A DNA stretch of 64,000 nt, from contig HG738140.1 of the NCBI GenBank assembly GCA_000499405.2, forward strand, positions 558,001 through 622,000, given 5' to 3'. The DNA comes from Onchocerca volvulus (taxonomy: Eukaryota; Nematoda; Chromadorea; Rhabditida; Onchocercidae). The stretch's first letter is position 1. The number at the start of each line of letters is the position of its first letter. The position numbers and the translations under genes were made by a program. Below the pieces are notes generated by a model. That model saw only the letters and a list, made by a program, of their open reading frames with translations. It did no database searches and had not been told where the DNA came from. Shown one piece after another: positions 39,903-51,597 of this stretch.

Positions 39903-42900
39903 ATGCTGGCTCATTCTTTCAACATTATTGTATTATTTCTAGTATTACCCTCTACCTATCAGGAAAAAAATACGACAAATGTGCTAGACATAAGAGAAGA
40001 GCAGTATGTAAAATACATAACATTTCTACTTTTTACTGCTTTGTTGCTATACGGTATTATCAGTAATATGCTAATGGGTACTGTATTATTCTGTGGAGGA
40101 AAGGACAATTCTTACAATCGCGCATTTATTCTTATTGCATCACAGCTAATTATTTCTAATTTGCTGGCTCTTCTCCCACAACTGACTGTTGTATTGCCTG
40201 AAATGTTGCAAACTACAAACACTACATATAGTAAGTTGTTTTATCTACATTCCGCAGATATATTTACTGTGAAATAAAATTTCGCTAATTCAGTTAAATT
40301 GTTTTAATTAATTCTTTTAAAAAATGATGTTGCGAAGAACAAAGGGACTGTAAGAAACAAATATATTCGATATTTAAAGCAGTTTATATGTTTACTGCTT
40401 TCAAATTGAAATTTTCCTCGAGAAACAGAAACTAAAACTTTCTTATCTTGTTAATAACAGGTGAAAAATCCAGTTTCTCTACTGCGTAAGTTATATCAAA
40501 TGTCTTCTAACAAATTTAGAATTTTTTCTAAATTTGTCAAATTTTTGATTTTTAAAAATTTTTGTTTTCTTTTTTTTGGAGCATTTCACAAATTTTTGAG
40601 AGCAAATTTAGAGCGCAGAATTCAACTGTCATCAAAATTAAAAATTCGAAATATTAAAGTGGAATTTTTTGAATATGGGTTTCATGGCGTCTTTTAGCAA
40701 AAGCACTTTTTTCTTCTTTGAAGTCTGCTGAGTCAAAATATTCAAAAAGTGAAAAAAAAAATCTTTTTTTCAAATAATTAATTTTTATGTGTTTTAGTGA
40801 ATCAAACAACATGGATTAACCATAAATCTTCAAGCTTATTTTCTTATGCATACTTATCCGTACTCCATTTTTCATTACTGCTGACATGGAATCGCTTTGT
40901 GGCGTTTGTCTTACCAAAATACAACGCTTTTTTCGAGTCAACAAGGCTGTATTTTCTAATTGCTTTCGTGTGGCTGTCAGTTTTAGGTATGATTCGTTGA
41001 TATGCTCAAAGAGTGATCAGAATGATTTCTTTCAAACAATAATTGTTATTCTTTAAATAATATATGAATAGGTGTCCTATATTCAACATTCGTCAAAGCA
41101 GAGATTCCGGAAAAATATTTTACCATCTTTGAATGCTATTCAATTCTGCCATTGTTGTGCTGTAGTAACTCTCATGACACCAGATTCTGGAAATCCGATT
41201 TTAACAGTCGATTAAAGCCTGAATTTCTTTAATTTTCATCTGTTTTCTAATGAATTTTGTCAATTTTATCAGTATTTTACTCATAATAAGCTAAATTTTC
41301 AGCAATCGCAATTGCTGATCCTCATTATTGCGACAGAAGATTCCTTATTTGGAACTTCGATTGGGAAGTGACATGTGAAAAGGCAAATGGAAGAGGAAAT
41401 ATTTGGTGGAGGTTATCTTTCAAGCCATTTTATTCAATTTTTCAACGAATTTTGAATCTAAGCTTAGAATTAATAGACTCCAAAACTTGAAACGCAGGCA
41501 TCTGAATTTGTATTACTTCAAACTATCGTTCGATTTCTAAATATATTTTAAAAATTTTAAATCCAACCAAAAATTTTTATGTTACAATAGCCAATGTTGT
41601 AAAAATAGTTTGTTGATGCCCAAAATGGTTTATTCGAAATATAGACAATATTGAATAGATTGACAGTACTGACAGTTGAAAAATATTCAATTAAAAATGA
41701 TTGTATACAACTGAAGATTGTAGACGATTGACTTCGTAGACGATTGAAGAAGATATACATATATATTAAAAAAAATTTCGAGAAATGTTACATGTAGGTA
41801 TTATTTGAAGATGGGAGTTGTATACAACTGAAGATTGTAGACGATTGACTTCGTAGACGATTGAAGAAGATATACATATATATTAAAAAAAATTCGAGAA
41901 ATGTTACATGTAGGTATTATTTGAAGATGGGAGTTGTATACAACTGAAGATTGTAGACGATTGACTTCGTAGACGATTGAAGAAGATATACATATATATA
42001 AAAAAGATTCGAAAAGTGTTACATATATATTATTTGAAGGAGGAAGTGATTTTGGCTAATTTATAACGACCACAAATGCCGAAAAGACACTAGATTTATA
42101 ATTAGCACAATGATCAAAAAGATTGAGGAGATGGAATTTGATACATAATTAGCAGGAAGACCAAAATGATAGCAGAAAAGAAATTAGATATATAAGCGCA
42201 AGGACGAAAAAGGATTGAGAAAAAATTTTAAATTCAAAGTATAATCAGTGGAAGATGAAAAGAATTTGATAATATTTTAGGCAATTATGTGAATTAACAC
42301 TTATATTATAAAATAATTTTGTATTAGAGAGAAGTTCGGGTTTTCCGATAGTCAATTCCTTTCCACTGCTGCAATAAGTTTCGGCAAAAAAATGTTTTTT
42401 AATGATCATTTGCTTATATTTTAGGATTCGTTTAGCTTGGGCATTATTCATACCCATTATAATGTTCATTATGTATATCGCAATATTCTACAGTATCCGC
42501 CGTAAAAATCGATTCGCAGTAAATATCAATCAAAATCAAAGTTTGCACCACCATATGGTTTTATTATTTATTTATTTTCTGCATAACAAGACTGACCATT
42601 TCAAATTAATTTTAAAAATTTATTAAATTATTAAACGATCTCTTCTATTTTATCTATTTCATCGCTAAAATAAGAAATATATCTAGGAATTGAGAAAACG
42701 TCTGCTGAAACAAAGGCAGCAAGAACTTATCGTTATGAATGGTCGATGTTAATTCAGGCTGCATGGAATTGCGGTGTAATCGAAGTTGGATATATTATTT
42801 TTAACGCTCTGTTACCATTTCTCGTCAAAATTTTCGGCAAAGAAATCAATATTCTGTTAGTGAAGATTTTCGCAAATAGCTATGCCATTTTCGTTTGCTC

Positions 42901-43045
42901 CATATTGCCATCTGTTCATTTCATTTACAGTAAGGGAGCACATAATATCATGAAACATCATTTGAATAATTTACATTCGAGAATAGCATGCTTGAAAAAT
43001 AAAATCACTATTATTGGTGTTAGAATACATGCAGGACAGCAGTAG
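39903..43045 (+). CDS. Serpentine 7-TM chemoreceptor, Srx-like (copy 1, intact)
   Basis: Five exons: 39903-40230, 40798-40986, 41303-41411, 42425-42540 and 42687-43045. Phases agree and the sum is 1,101 nt, giving 366 aa. A hydrophobic N-terminus (LFLVLP) and NTT glycosylation sites precede seven hydrophobic segments: TM1 about 40-64 (GIISNMLMG), TM2 73-98, TM3 125-149 ending NRFVAFVLPKYNAFF in the DRY position, TM4 160-177, TM5 213-235, TM6 266-291 and TM7 302-326. C182 and C197 lie in the second extracellular loop. The N-R-F...P-x-Y motif after TM3 and the loop architecture resemble nematode Srx/serpentine receptors, which are membrane chemosensory GPCRs; the exact subfamily needs a profile search. 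Three related copies lie downstream, all damaged, so this is the only fully intact copy in the window. Confidence 0.85.
41702..42045. repeat. 116-117-bp VNTR in receptor intron 3
   Basis: Three units starting TGTATACAACTGAAGATTG at 41702, 41819 and 41935. Units 1 and 2 are nearly identical; the third diverges at its end. The equivalent intron of copy 2 (52314-52540) has two units, so the array length changed after the duplication. Confidence 0.9.
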
Positions 43046-43209
43046 ATATTGGTACCCTGAAACTATACGGTAATTTGTCAAATTATTGCATAATTTTCCT
43101 GAAATTTAACGACTTCGATGAAGCTTATGAACTTAACTGTGAAATTGTTTCGTTTAAAATTTCAATATCTTTTGGTCAAAATATGACTATATGTGTATCT
43201 GCTCCCTTT

Positions 43210-43739
43210 TGTCAGAACAATTGAATAACGGAAAATGATTTTTTGCTTGTAATGCAAATTAGGAGTAACATTTCTGCAGCTGCATTCATTTTTTTTGATT
43301 TTGTAACCTAATTTGCATTTAAATAAACTTAAAAAAACCCAGCTGCATTACGCTGACAAAGGACCAGCTGCTAACAAAAGCTGACTGAATTGTCATATGG
43401 ATGCATTATCAATCCTTTCTTTTTACCATTTATCAAAATCAACCATGCCAAGGAGTAGCTGGTATCTACATCCCAATCATCGAAATCTTGCTTACTACTC
43501 TTTTTATTATTTTTTTATCATATTTTTCCTTTATTATATTATATTATTATAGTATATTATATTAGTAATTTCACCACTAATTTTATCATGTTTTATTGAT
43601 ACGATATTTGTAATAATCATGCTTTACTGATGCAATGTTTGTGATTGTCGTGTTTTGCTTTATCAAGTTTTTCTTATGATAAAAGGTTTAATTACCCAAG
43701 TTTGAAATTCTACGTACCACGCGACAAAATCTTCCGACA
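43210..43739 (+). mobile_element. Solo-LTR-like element R4 at the duplication junction
   Basis: Starts TGTCAGAAC and ends AAATCTTCCGACA, matching the 3' end of R2 read on its own strand (GAAGATCGGCGACA). On the plus strand GATAAAA is followed by the SL1 leader with only its last base changed (43685-43706). Unit 1 homology stops at 43,209 and unit 2 homology starts at 43,740, so the element exactly fills the junction. The 5-bp flanks (CCTTT, GAGAA) do not match. No coding capacity. Confidence 0.7.
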
Positions 43740-43915
43740 GAGAATGCAACGTAATTCACAAATCGTACCAGAACATTATTGTTGTGCTCATTACTTGTAG
43801 CAATTAGTGCTATGCAAGGAGACACTGTAATTTACACCTCGAAAATGTGCAAGAAGCAGGGACTGCGAGAACTTAATTTTAGTAATTGGGCATACTGTAA
43901 TATGCGTAACATCTA

Positions 43916-44756
43916 CATAAATAAAAGTGTAAATGCTCCTTGTTACTTACCATGGATCTCCTGGAAGTTCTCCACCGATTGTTTTCAAATTTTGATACAA
44001 CCTTGTACTCTAACAGACTTTCTTAATGAGTAAACATACTTACTTTTTTTTCACGTGTCACGTCCGTGACAACTGAAAATAGGTGAAGAGATGGAGTTGA
44101 CTGACTCCGCCTACCTTTTTTTCTGTCATTCTCCTTTTTCCTCCCATCTCTCTCCCCTCTTTTTGAGTAAAAGATACGATTAACAATAATAATAGAAACT
44201 AATCAATAATAAAAACAATAATTAATAATAATAGTAATAGTGGTGATGATGATAAAAGTAATAATAAAGAATAATAGACAGTAATAAATTATAACAAATA
44301 AATAATAAATAATGATGAATAGTAATAAAGAATGCTGAATAATAATAGATAATAATAAACAATAAATACTGAATAATAATAAATAATTAGCTAGTCCTTT
44401 GTAACCCTCAACTAGGGTCAATATCGATTACCCTAGCGCGCCAACAAAGGCACGTCACCATCACGCGCTAACAAAGGCGCCCTTTTCTATCATTTTATAC
44501 AGGGATTTCAACGACAGTGGTTTAATGCACCTTTATCTCGTTTTCTCCTTTTTTATTTAATAGATTTATCAAGAGATTTGTTTTATTGATATTATCGATT
44601 TTTTACTCTTGCGCAGTAAAGAATTATTGATCATTTCTTTGTAACCCTCAACTAGGATCAATGTCGATGACCCTCGCGCTCCAGCAAAAACGCATCATCA
44701 TAATGCGCTAACAAAGGCGCCCTTTCTTTCATTTTACATAGGAGACATTTTTAAAT
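43916..44756 (-). repeat. Left arm of an inverted repeat cluster
   Basis: Contains, in minus orientation, a ~190-bp block (TTCACGTGTCACGTCCGTGAC and a TGTTAC...TCTCC region), a purine-rich block (TTTACTCAAGAAG... on the minus strand) and two units with the signature ACCCTAGTTGAGGGTTACAA plus GGCGCC near TTTGTTAGCGCG. The same blocks occur in plus orientation at 46,990-48,965. ATT-rich trinucleotide tracts separate them. Transposon class unresolved. Confidence 0.75.
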
Positions 44757-44774
44757 ATATATTTCATTTTTCAG

Positions 44775-45854
44775 AATATGCTGAAAAAAATGTTACGATC
44801 GTTGAATGTTACCATGGTTGATGAACCAACAAAACAGAATCATTCAGAGGATGATGAATTTCTGAATGTTGCATTGAAGGAAAAAATTGATATAGATTCA
44901 ATCCGAGCTAGAGGGTTTGTTTTACATTGTTTTGTTTTATATTATTAAACTGTTTTGAGATCAGAATGCTAATTCCAAGATAGACTGTCAGTTCCAAAGC
45001 AGATATCTGTATATATTCACTTTCATTTTTTTGCAAGCTGTCAAAACTTGTTTTATCAATTTCATGAACTTTCTGAGAATTTTTCAGATAATTGAGAATT
45101 CTATAGTTAAGATTAACTGCATTTAATGGTTAAACAAGAAAATCTAAATATAAGGGGAAGATTTTGTAGCCTGAATTCTTAAGTTTTTACTACAAACTTC
45201 ATGATCATTTTTTTTTTTTACTGCATACTTTATAATCATTTATTTGCTAACTTCAGTAATTGGATTTCAACATTTTATTGTATGTGAAGGAAAACGTTTT
45301 GTTCTTTTCTTTTTTTTATTTATTTTTTATTTTTTTATTTTTTGTTCCAACTATTACTTCAGGTTCTTAAAATATCGGTACAACTATCAGCCACCAGATG
45401 ATCTTGAAAATCAAGTGAAAGAAGCTATAAATAAATTTCTTGTTGATGTAAATGATGCTATCGATCTTACAAAAAATCGGCGTTCAAAATTTGAGGTTTG
45501 CTTTGCTCACTGTTCTTGGAGCTTCTTTTCTGTGAGATGTTAACTGAATTTTATCGAATAAAAATCAATTAAACTGCCGCAATATCAATATGATTTTATA
45601 TTATTCCTGTCGGTTTGTATTGTTTCAGCTGCTCGATTTGTTAGGTGAAAGACTGTGTCATGTAGTTCCCAATTCCGAATTACATCAAATGAAAACAGTT
45701 GGTGATTTGATTGACTTTTACGAGCGTCCATTCCGCAATCTTACTGAATATGCACAAATGGCTCGTGATAACAAACAGACATTACCGAAGAATTTACATA
45801 TTATGGAACATCCATTCCGTTTTCATCCTGAAGATATTCATTCTTATCATGGAG
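44775..45854 (+). pseudogene. Partial duplicate of mL50 (exons 2-4 only)
   Basis: Exons 44775-44914, 45363-45495 and 45629-45854 match L50 exons 2-4. Splice sites are intact and frames open. Length changes are in frame: +6 nt in exon 2 and -9 nt in exon 3 (loss of three residues of DDIRSI). The mitochondrial targeting exon 1 is replaced by the repeat cluster on the left. Exon 5 is absent before the assembly gap at 45,968. As assembled it cannot make a complete imported protein, so I call it a pseudogene. The clean reading frame means it is young, or that the missing ends are an assembly problem. Confidence 0.75.
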
Positions 45855-45967
45855 GTAAATAACTTTATCTCTATAGAATATGTATGTTTTTTCCCACACA
45901 AAAAAAATAACTGTAACTACTTTCGCAACATAATTCTATAATATTGAATGAAAATAAGGTAGTTAAC

Positions 45968-45972
45968 NNNNN
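45968..45972. other. Assembly gap (five N)
   Basis: Five N bases break the sequence inside the duplicated L50 copy, just after homology to L50 intron 4. True gap size unknown. Sequence to the right (TCTAGTGAATAACGACC...) has no counterpart in unit 1, so order or copy number here may be wrong. Confidence 0.98.
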
Positions 45973-46039
45973 TCTAGTGAATAACGACCTGAACTTATGA
46001 CAATCAAATTCTATCATTGTGTATGATTTTATTACGATA

Positions 46040-46345
46040 CTAGCTGGCCTGACCATGCTCCGCATGGCCGATCCAGCTATCTATGGAGGCCGACCACGCT
46101 TCGCGTGTCCAGCTTCAGCTAATCTATATAAATAGAAATGTCAATGTTCGTTTGTTCAAAATTTTAAACTTCCGTAAGTTCTTAAATACGCACTTTATCC
46201 ATATTCAAAATCTTAAATATCGGAAAGTCCTTAATCTATTGCTTTGAAATTTTGATACAAAGTTGCAGTCGAATAAGCGGATGTTTTTAAATATTCATCG
46301 ATTGATTTCAAATTTTGATACGCGTTGCATTCCAATGGGTAAATG
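46040..46345 (+). mobile_element. Repeat with GC-rich hairpins, probable transposon end
   Basis: Begins ACTAGCTGGCCTGACCATG and contains two tight perfect hairpins, CCATGC-TCC-GCATGG and CACGC-TTC-GCGTG, then CTATATAAATAGAAATGTC and three AAATTTTGATAC-type segments. The GC-rich, palindromic start stands out in this genome. A short-hairpin terminus suggests a transposon end; the class is not determined. Confidence 0.5.
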
Positions 46346-46989
46346 TTTTTAAATAATTAAGGCAAGCAATCCAAGCTTTTCGTTTGTTTTTTGCTTTTTG
46401 AGAATGTGATTCGTTTATTCTTTGATTTACGGGGGATTTAGTTGCGTTGCACTAATGTCGACGTAAGGATAGTGTATTATCAATTGTTTCGTTCAAGCAA
46501 TTTAAGGATTATCTCTCTGACTTCTATTGTTAGATTGTGTTTTGAATTGTCTCTTTTCGAAATTTTACCCATTGATCTAAACCGTACAACTGTAAGGATT
46601 TCTCTGAGCTTCGTTGAGCCTGAATGCAAACGTCTGTCAAACTGGGAATTGCAGTCTCTTAAATTGAAATAACGTATCCATTGGAACTCATCTATTGGAA
46701 ATTACGTATCCATTGGAATCCAAGATACGACCTAATATTAGAAGTAATATCAGCCCACTATGAGAAAAGATAATTCACAAATTGCTTGAAGGAAACATTT
46801 CATTATACATTATCATGATCCCGACATTTGTGTGACGCAACCAAACTCCCATAAAGCAAAAAATAAACGAAAAGCTCAAACTACTGGCCTTCTTTATTTA
46901 AAAACACGCTCTTATTTGAAGACAACGAGGCAGAGAGAAGGCGTCAATGCAGAAAGAAGGCGCGGTTCAATAAATTCTATCCGCTCATG
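46346..46989. other. Unclassified interval inside the repeat cluster
   Basis: Holds a 76-codon plus-strand frame at 46442-46672 without recognisable motifs and a short duplication of ACGTATCCATTGGAA around 46,670-46,720. It may be degenerate transposon coding sequence, since it lies between two repeat blocks, but no helicase, transposase or reverse transcriptase motif is legible. Confidence 0.35.
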
Positions 46990-48968
46990 AAGATGCGGAA
47001 CGGGCAGAGTCAAATAATTTCTTATTATTTATTAATAATTATTATTTATTATTTTTCATTATTATTAATTATTATTTATTACACAGCAGCGGAAAATCAA
47101 TAATATCAATAAAATAAATTTAATAATAAATTTATAAAATAAAAAAGGAGAAAACGATTAAAGGGGAAAAAACCCGAGTCGAAACATCGAACTGCTCTCA
47201 TTGAAATCCCTATTTAAAATGATAGAAAAGGGTGCCCTTGTTAGTGCATGTTGATGATGCGTTTTTGTTGGCGCGACGGTCATCGACATTGAACCTAGTT
47301 GAGAGGGTTACAAAGAAATGATCAAAAATTATTTATTGCGTAAGAGTGAAAAATCAATAATATCAATAAAACATATCCAATGATAAATTTATTAAATAAA
47401 AAAGAAGAAAACGACATAAAGGGGAAAAAACCCGAGTTGGTATATTAAATCACTATCGCTGAAATTCCTATATAAAATGATAGAAAAGGGTGCCTTTGTT
47501 GGCGCGCTAGGGTAATCAACATTGACCCTAGTTGAGGGTTACAAAGGATTAGCTAATCATTTATTATTATTCAGTATTTATTGTTTATTATTATTTGTTA
47601 TTATTTAGCATTCTGTATTATTATTCCTTACTATTTATTAGTTATAATTTATCACTATAATTCATTACTATCATTATTTAATATTAATTATTATTTATAA
47701 AGCAACAGTAAAAAATCAACAATATTAGTAAAACAAATCTAATGATAAATTTATAAAATAAAAAAGAAGAAAACGACTAAAAGAGAAAACTAAAAAAAAA
47801 ACCCGAGTCGGAGCATTAAACCGCTCTCGTTGACTTTCCTATACAAAATGATAGAAAGTGGCCTTTGTTAGCGCGCGATGACGATGCGCACTTATTTGCG
47901 CGCAACGGTCATCGCATTGAACCCAGTTTAATTTCCATTATTATTGCTAACCGCATCTTTTACCCAAGAAGAAGAGAGAGAGGTGGGGGGAAAAAGGAGA
48001 ATGGCAGAAAAAAAGATAAACGGAGGCTAACCGTATCTTTTACTCAAGAAGAAAGATGGAAGAAAAAAGGAGAATAACAGAAAAAAAGGTAGGCGGATCC
48101 AACAAACTCCACCTACTCACCTATTTTCAGTTGTCACGGACGTGACACGTGAAAAAACGTAACCATATCCACTCATGAAGAAAGTTGGTTGGAGTGCAAG
48201 GTTGTGCCAAAATTTGAAAAAAATCGGTTGAGAATTTACCGGAGATCGGGCGTAGGTAACAGGTAGCATTTACATTTTTATTTATATATAGATGATAGAA
48301 AAGGGCGCCATTGTTAGCGCGTGATGCGATGCGCATTTGTTAGCGCGCGAGGGTTATTGAACCTAGTTGAGGGTTAGATCAATAATTATCTATTTTTATT
48401 ATTTGTTAGGCAACAACCTGAGTCGGAACATCAAACTGCTCCCGTTAGGGCGCCTTTGTTAGCGAGTGATGGTGGTTCATCTTTGTTGGTGCGTTAGAAT
48501 AATCGACATTGACCCTAGTTGAAGGTTATAAAGGATTGGCGAATTATTTATTATTATTCAGCGTTCCTTATTATTATTCATTATTATTTATTATTATTTA
48601 TCATTTATTTGTTAGAATTTATTGCTGTTCGTTATTCTTTATTATTATTTTTATCATTAATTTTTGTTTTTATTTTTGATTAATTTCTATTATTATTGCT
48701 AACCGTCTCTTTTACTCAAGAAGAAGAGAGAGAGAGAAATGCGAAGAGAAAGGAGAATGACAAAAAAAGGTAGGCGGAGCCAATAAACTCCGCCTCCCCA
48801 CCTATTTTCAGAGCTCACGGACGTGACACGGAAAAAAAGTAACCATATTTATTCATAAAGAAAGTCTGTTGGAGTACAAGGTTGTGTCAAAATTTGAAAA
48901 CAATCGGTGAAGAACTTCCCGTAGATCCGTGATTAGTAACGGGTAGCATTTACATTTTTATTCATACA
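46990..48968 (+). repeat. Right arm of the inverted repeat cluster, multi-unit
   Basis: At least five units (about 47,160, 47,400, 47,740, 48,290 and 48,440) share ACCCGAGT, AAAATGATAGAAA, GCCTTTGTTAGCGCG and TTGAACCTAGTTGAGGGTT. Two ~190-bp blocks (about 48,085-48,295 and 48,770-48,965) with GTCACGGACGTGACACG and AACGGGTAGCATTTACATTT are direct copies of each other and inverted copies of 43,916-44,110. ATT-rich tracts lie between. No coding frame is supported. Confidence 0.75.
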
Positions 48969-49488
48969 GATTATTATCAGAAGTTGCATTGCTAAAGTGA
49001 ATATTTCTTTTATAGCATAACTGGCTGGTTGTTTTCAATTAATTCTGCTTTATATCGTCATAAGCTGATTATTTCTGAAAGACTTCAGAAATACAAGAAA
49101 TTGCTATGGAAACTGAGTTAGTTAGAACTGAAGTCAATAAGTTGTACAATGAATTCATAAAACGGCAATCTAAATATTTCATCCAATGAATGAAAGCAGT
49201 GAAATTACCATTAATAGTTTCTATGACAGTTGCAAAAGAAATGAAAGTCTTATTTCGCGATCTAATTATTATTGCTTCTTAGATATTAATATATCCACAT
49301 TAACACTACATTTGCTATTTATAAATTCTTGACAATTTCAAGCATTGAAATTTCTTACTTCCTATCTCTTGAAATTTACGAAATTAATCAGTTAAGAAAA
49401 TGCTGGCTCATTCTTTCAACATTATTGTATTATTTCTAGTATTACCCTCTACCTATCAGGAAAAAAATACGACAAATGTGCTAGACAT

Positions 49489-49564
49489 AAGAGAAGAGCA
49501 GTATGTAAAATACATGACATTTCTACAAGAGAAGAGCAGTATGTAAAATACATAACATTTCTAC
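49489..49564. repeat. 38-bp tandem duplication in receptor copy 2 exon 1
   Basis: Two 38-bp units starting AAGAGAAGAGCAGTATGTAA, differing at one base (ACATGACAT versus ACATAACAT). Copy 1 has a single unit. 38 is not a multiple of three, so it disables the reading frame. Confidence 0.95.
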
Positions 49565-49996
49565 TTTTTACTGCTTTGTTGCTATACGGTATTATCAGTA
49601 ATATGCTAATGGGTATTGTATTATTCTGTGGAGGAAAGGACAATTCTTACAATCACGCATTTATTCTTATTGCATCACAGCTAATTATTTCTAATTTGCT
49701 GGCTCTTCTCCCACAACTGACTGTTGTATTGCCTGAAATGTTGCAAACTACAAACACTACATATAGTAAGTTGTTTTATCTACATTCCGCAGATATATTT
49801 ACTGTGGAACAAAATTTCGCTGATTCAGTTAAATTGTTTAAAAAAAAATCCTGTTAAAACATGATGTTTCGAATTACGAAGGTGTTGTAAGAAATAAATA
49901 TGTTCGATATCTCAACCAGTTTATGTGTTAACAGCTTTCAATTTGATATTTTCCTCGAAAAACAGAAATTAATACTTGCTTGGTTTATTAATAAGG

Positions 49997-50691
49997 TGTC
50001 GAAAAATTTGGGTTTGTTAGATAAGGGTGTTCACAGCACTAATTAATTTAACTGTTTTATTAGGTAAAGTACGTTTAATATAACGCATGAGGTGTCGTCC
50101 AGTATTAGCGGACGCAAAACACAATATGTAACAAATATAGAAGGATATAGTATAAGAAATAGAAAGAAAAAAGAGAGATGGTGGTTCACGGCTGTTGGGT
50201 CGATCGTCGTCCGGTTGATTGTAACTGATAATTTGAATTGTCGCTGTTGCTTATATTCCGTTTTTTGTCCACCTCCTGTCTCTGTCTGGGTGTCATTAAT
50301 CAAAGACGGATTTCATTAATTGCGTGCGCAGACATTAATAATTGCTTCTTTTCTTGTCGATGATATGTCTTTAGACTTTATAATTAAACCCTCATTGAAG
50401 GTCATTATTCCATTAGGGAAAAACCAATTAAATTTAACCAATATGAGCTTCAGTAGATTTGAAATTACATTTGAACTTTAGTCCTTACAACTTGCTTACC
50501 CAATTACTCAACAATTTTAACTACCATTACATTTACGAAATAAGGTGAACAAATAAAAGATAGAATTAGTTTAATTACACCAAATATATGAATTACCTTT
50601 TATTCGGTTACTCCGACATGAGCAATCAAAAGGTAGAATTATTTAATTACACCAGTATATGAATTACTTTTATTCGGTTATTCCGGCAACA
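49997..50691 (-). mobile_element. LTR-like insertion R5 in receptor copy 2 intron 1
   Basis: About 0.7 kb absent from copy 1. Read on the minus strand it starts TGTTGCCGG and ends TTTTTCGACA, with CCTAATAAAACAG inside, echoing the R1-R4 layout (polyadenylation-like signal followed by a 3' part ending CGACA). It has no SL1 match. A ~70-bp imperfect tandem repeat (TTTAATTACACCA...TTATTCGGTTA) lies at its 50,566-50,690 end. Flanks show no matching target duplication, so the boundaries are tentative. Confidence 0.4.
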
Positions 50692-51597
50692 GCTGATTAA
50701 TTTAGTTTCTATATTGCATAAGTTATATCAAATTTCTTCTGATGGCAAATTTAGAACGCAGAATTAACTGTTAACAAAATTAAAAATTCGAAATTTAAAA
50801 GTGGAATTTTTTAAATATGGGTTTCATAGCGTCTTTTAGCAAAAGCACTTTTTTCTTCTTTGAAGTCTGCTGGATCAAAATATTCAAAAAGTGAAGAAAA
50901 AATTTTTCTTCAAAGTAATTAATTTGTATGTGTTTTAGAGAATCAAACGACATGGATTAACCATAAATCTTTAAGCTTATTTTCTTATTCATATGTATCC
51001 GTACTCCAATTTTCATTTCTGCTGACACTGAATCGCTTTGTGACGTTTGTTTTACCAAAATACAACGCTTTTTTCAAGTCAACAAGGCTGCATTTTTTAA
51101 TTGCTTTCGCGCGGTTGTCAGTGTTCGGTATGATTCGTTGATATGCTCAAAAAGTGATCGGAATGATTTCTTTCAAACAATAATTGTTATTCTTTAAATA
51201 ATATATGAATAGATGTCTTATATTCAGAATTCGTCAAAGAGATTCCGGAATAACACTTTGTCCTCTTTAAATACTATTCAAATTATATCACTGTTATGCT
51301 TCATTAACTGACACCAAATTCTGGAAAGCCGATTTTATCAAAATAGGCCGATTTAAACCTAAAATTCTTAAATCTTTATCTATTTTCTAATGACTTTTAC
51401 CTATTTCATCAGTATTTTACTCATAATTGGTTGAATTTCCAGCGATCGCAGTTGTCGATTCTCATTTTTGCAAGAGAAGATTCCTTATTTGGTACTTAGC
51501 TTGGGAGGCAATATGTGTAGAACCAAATGGAAGAAGAAATATTTGGTGGAGGTTATTTTTCAAGCCATTTTATTCAATTTCCAACGAATTTGAATCT

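Larger units (their letters stand above)
34024..43209. repeat. Segmental duplication, unit 1
   Basis: Unit 1 carries L50 and an intact serpentine receptor. Parts aligning with unit 2: 34024-34200 with 43740-43915; 35270-36490 with 44757-45967; 39463-43209 with 48969-53710. The segments between these are replaced in unit 2 by inserted repeats. Exons and introns are both retained, so this is a DNA-level duplication, not retroposition. Confidence 0.9.

Noticed and set aside
41072..41232. Open frame after the receptor exon 2 donor that seemed to be an extra exon
   Set aside because: Joining exon 2 directly to 41303 gives a continuous TM4 and matches copies 2 and 3; the intervening frame is not conserved in copy 2.
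44203..44421. 72-codon minus-strand hydrophobic frame
   Set aside because: It translates an ATT/AAT trinucleotide-rich repeat tract.
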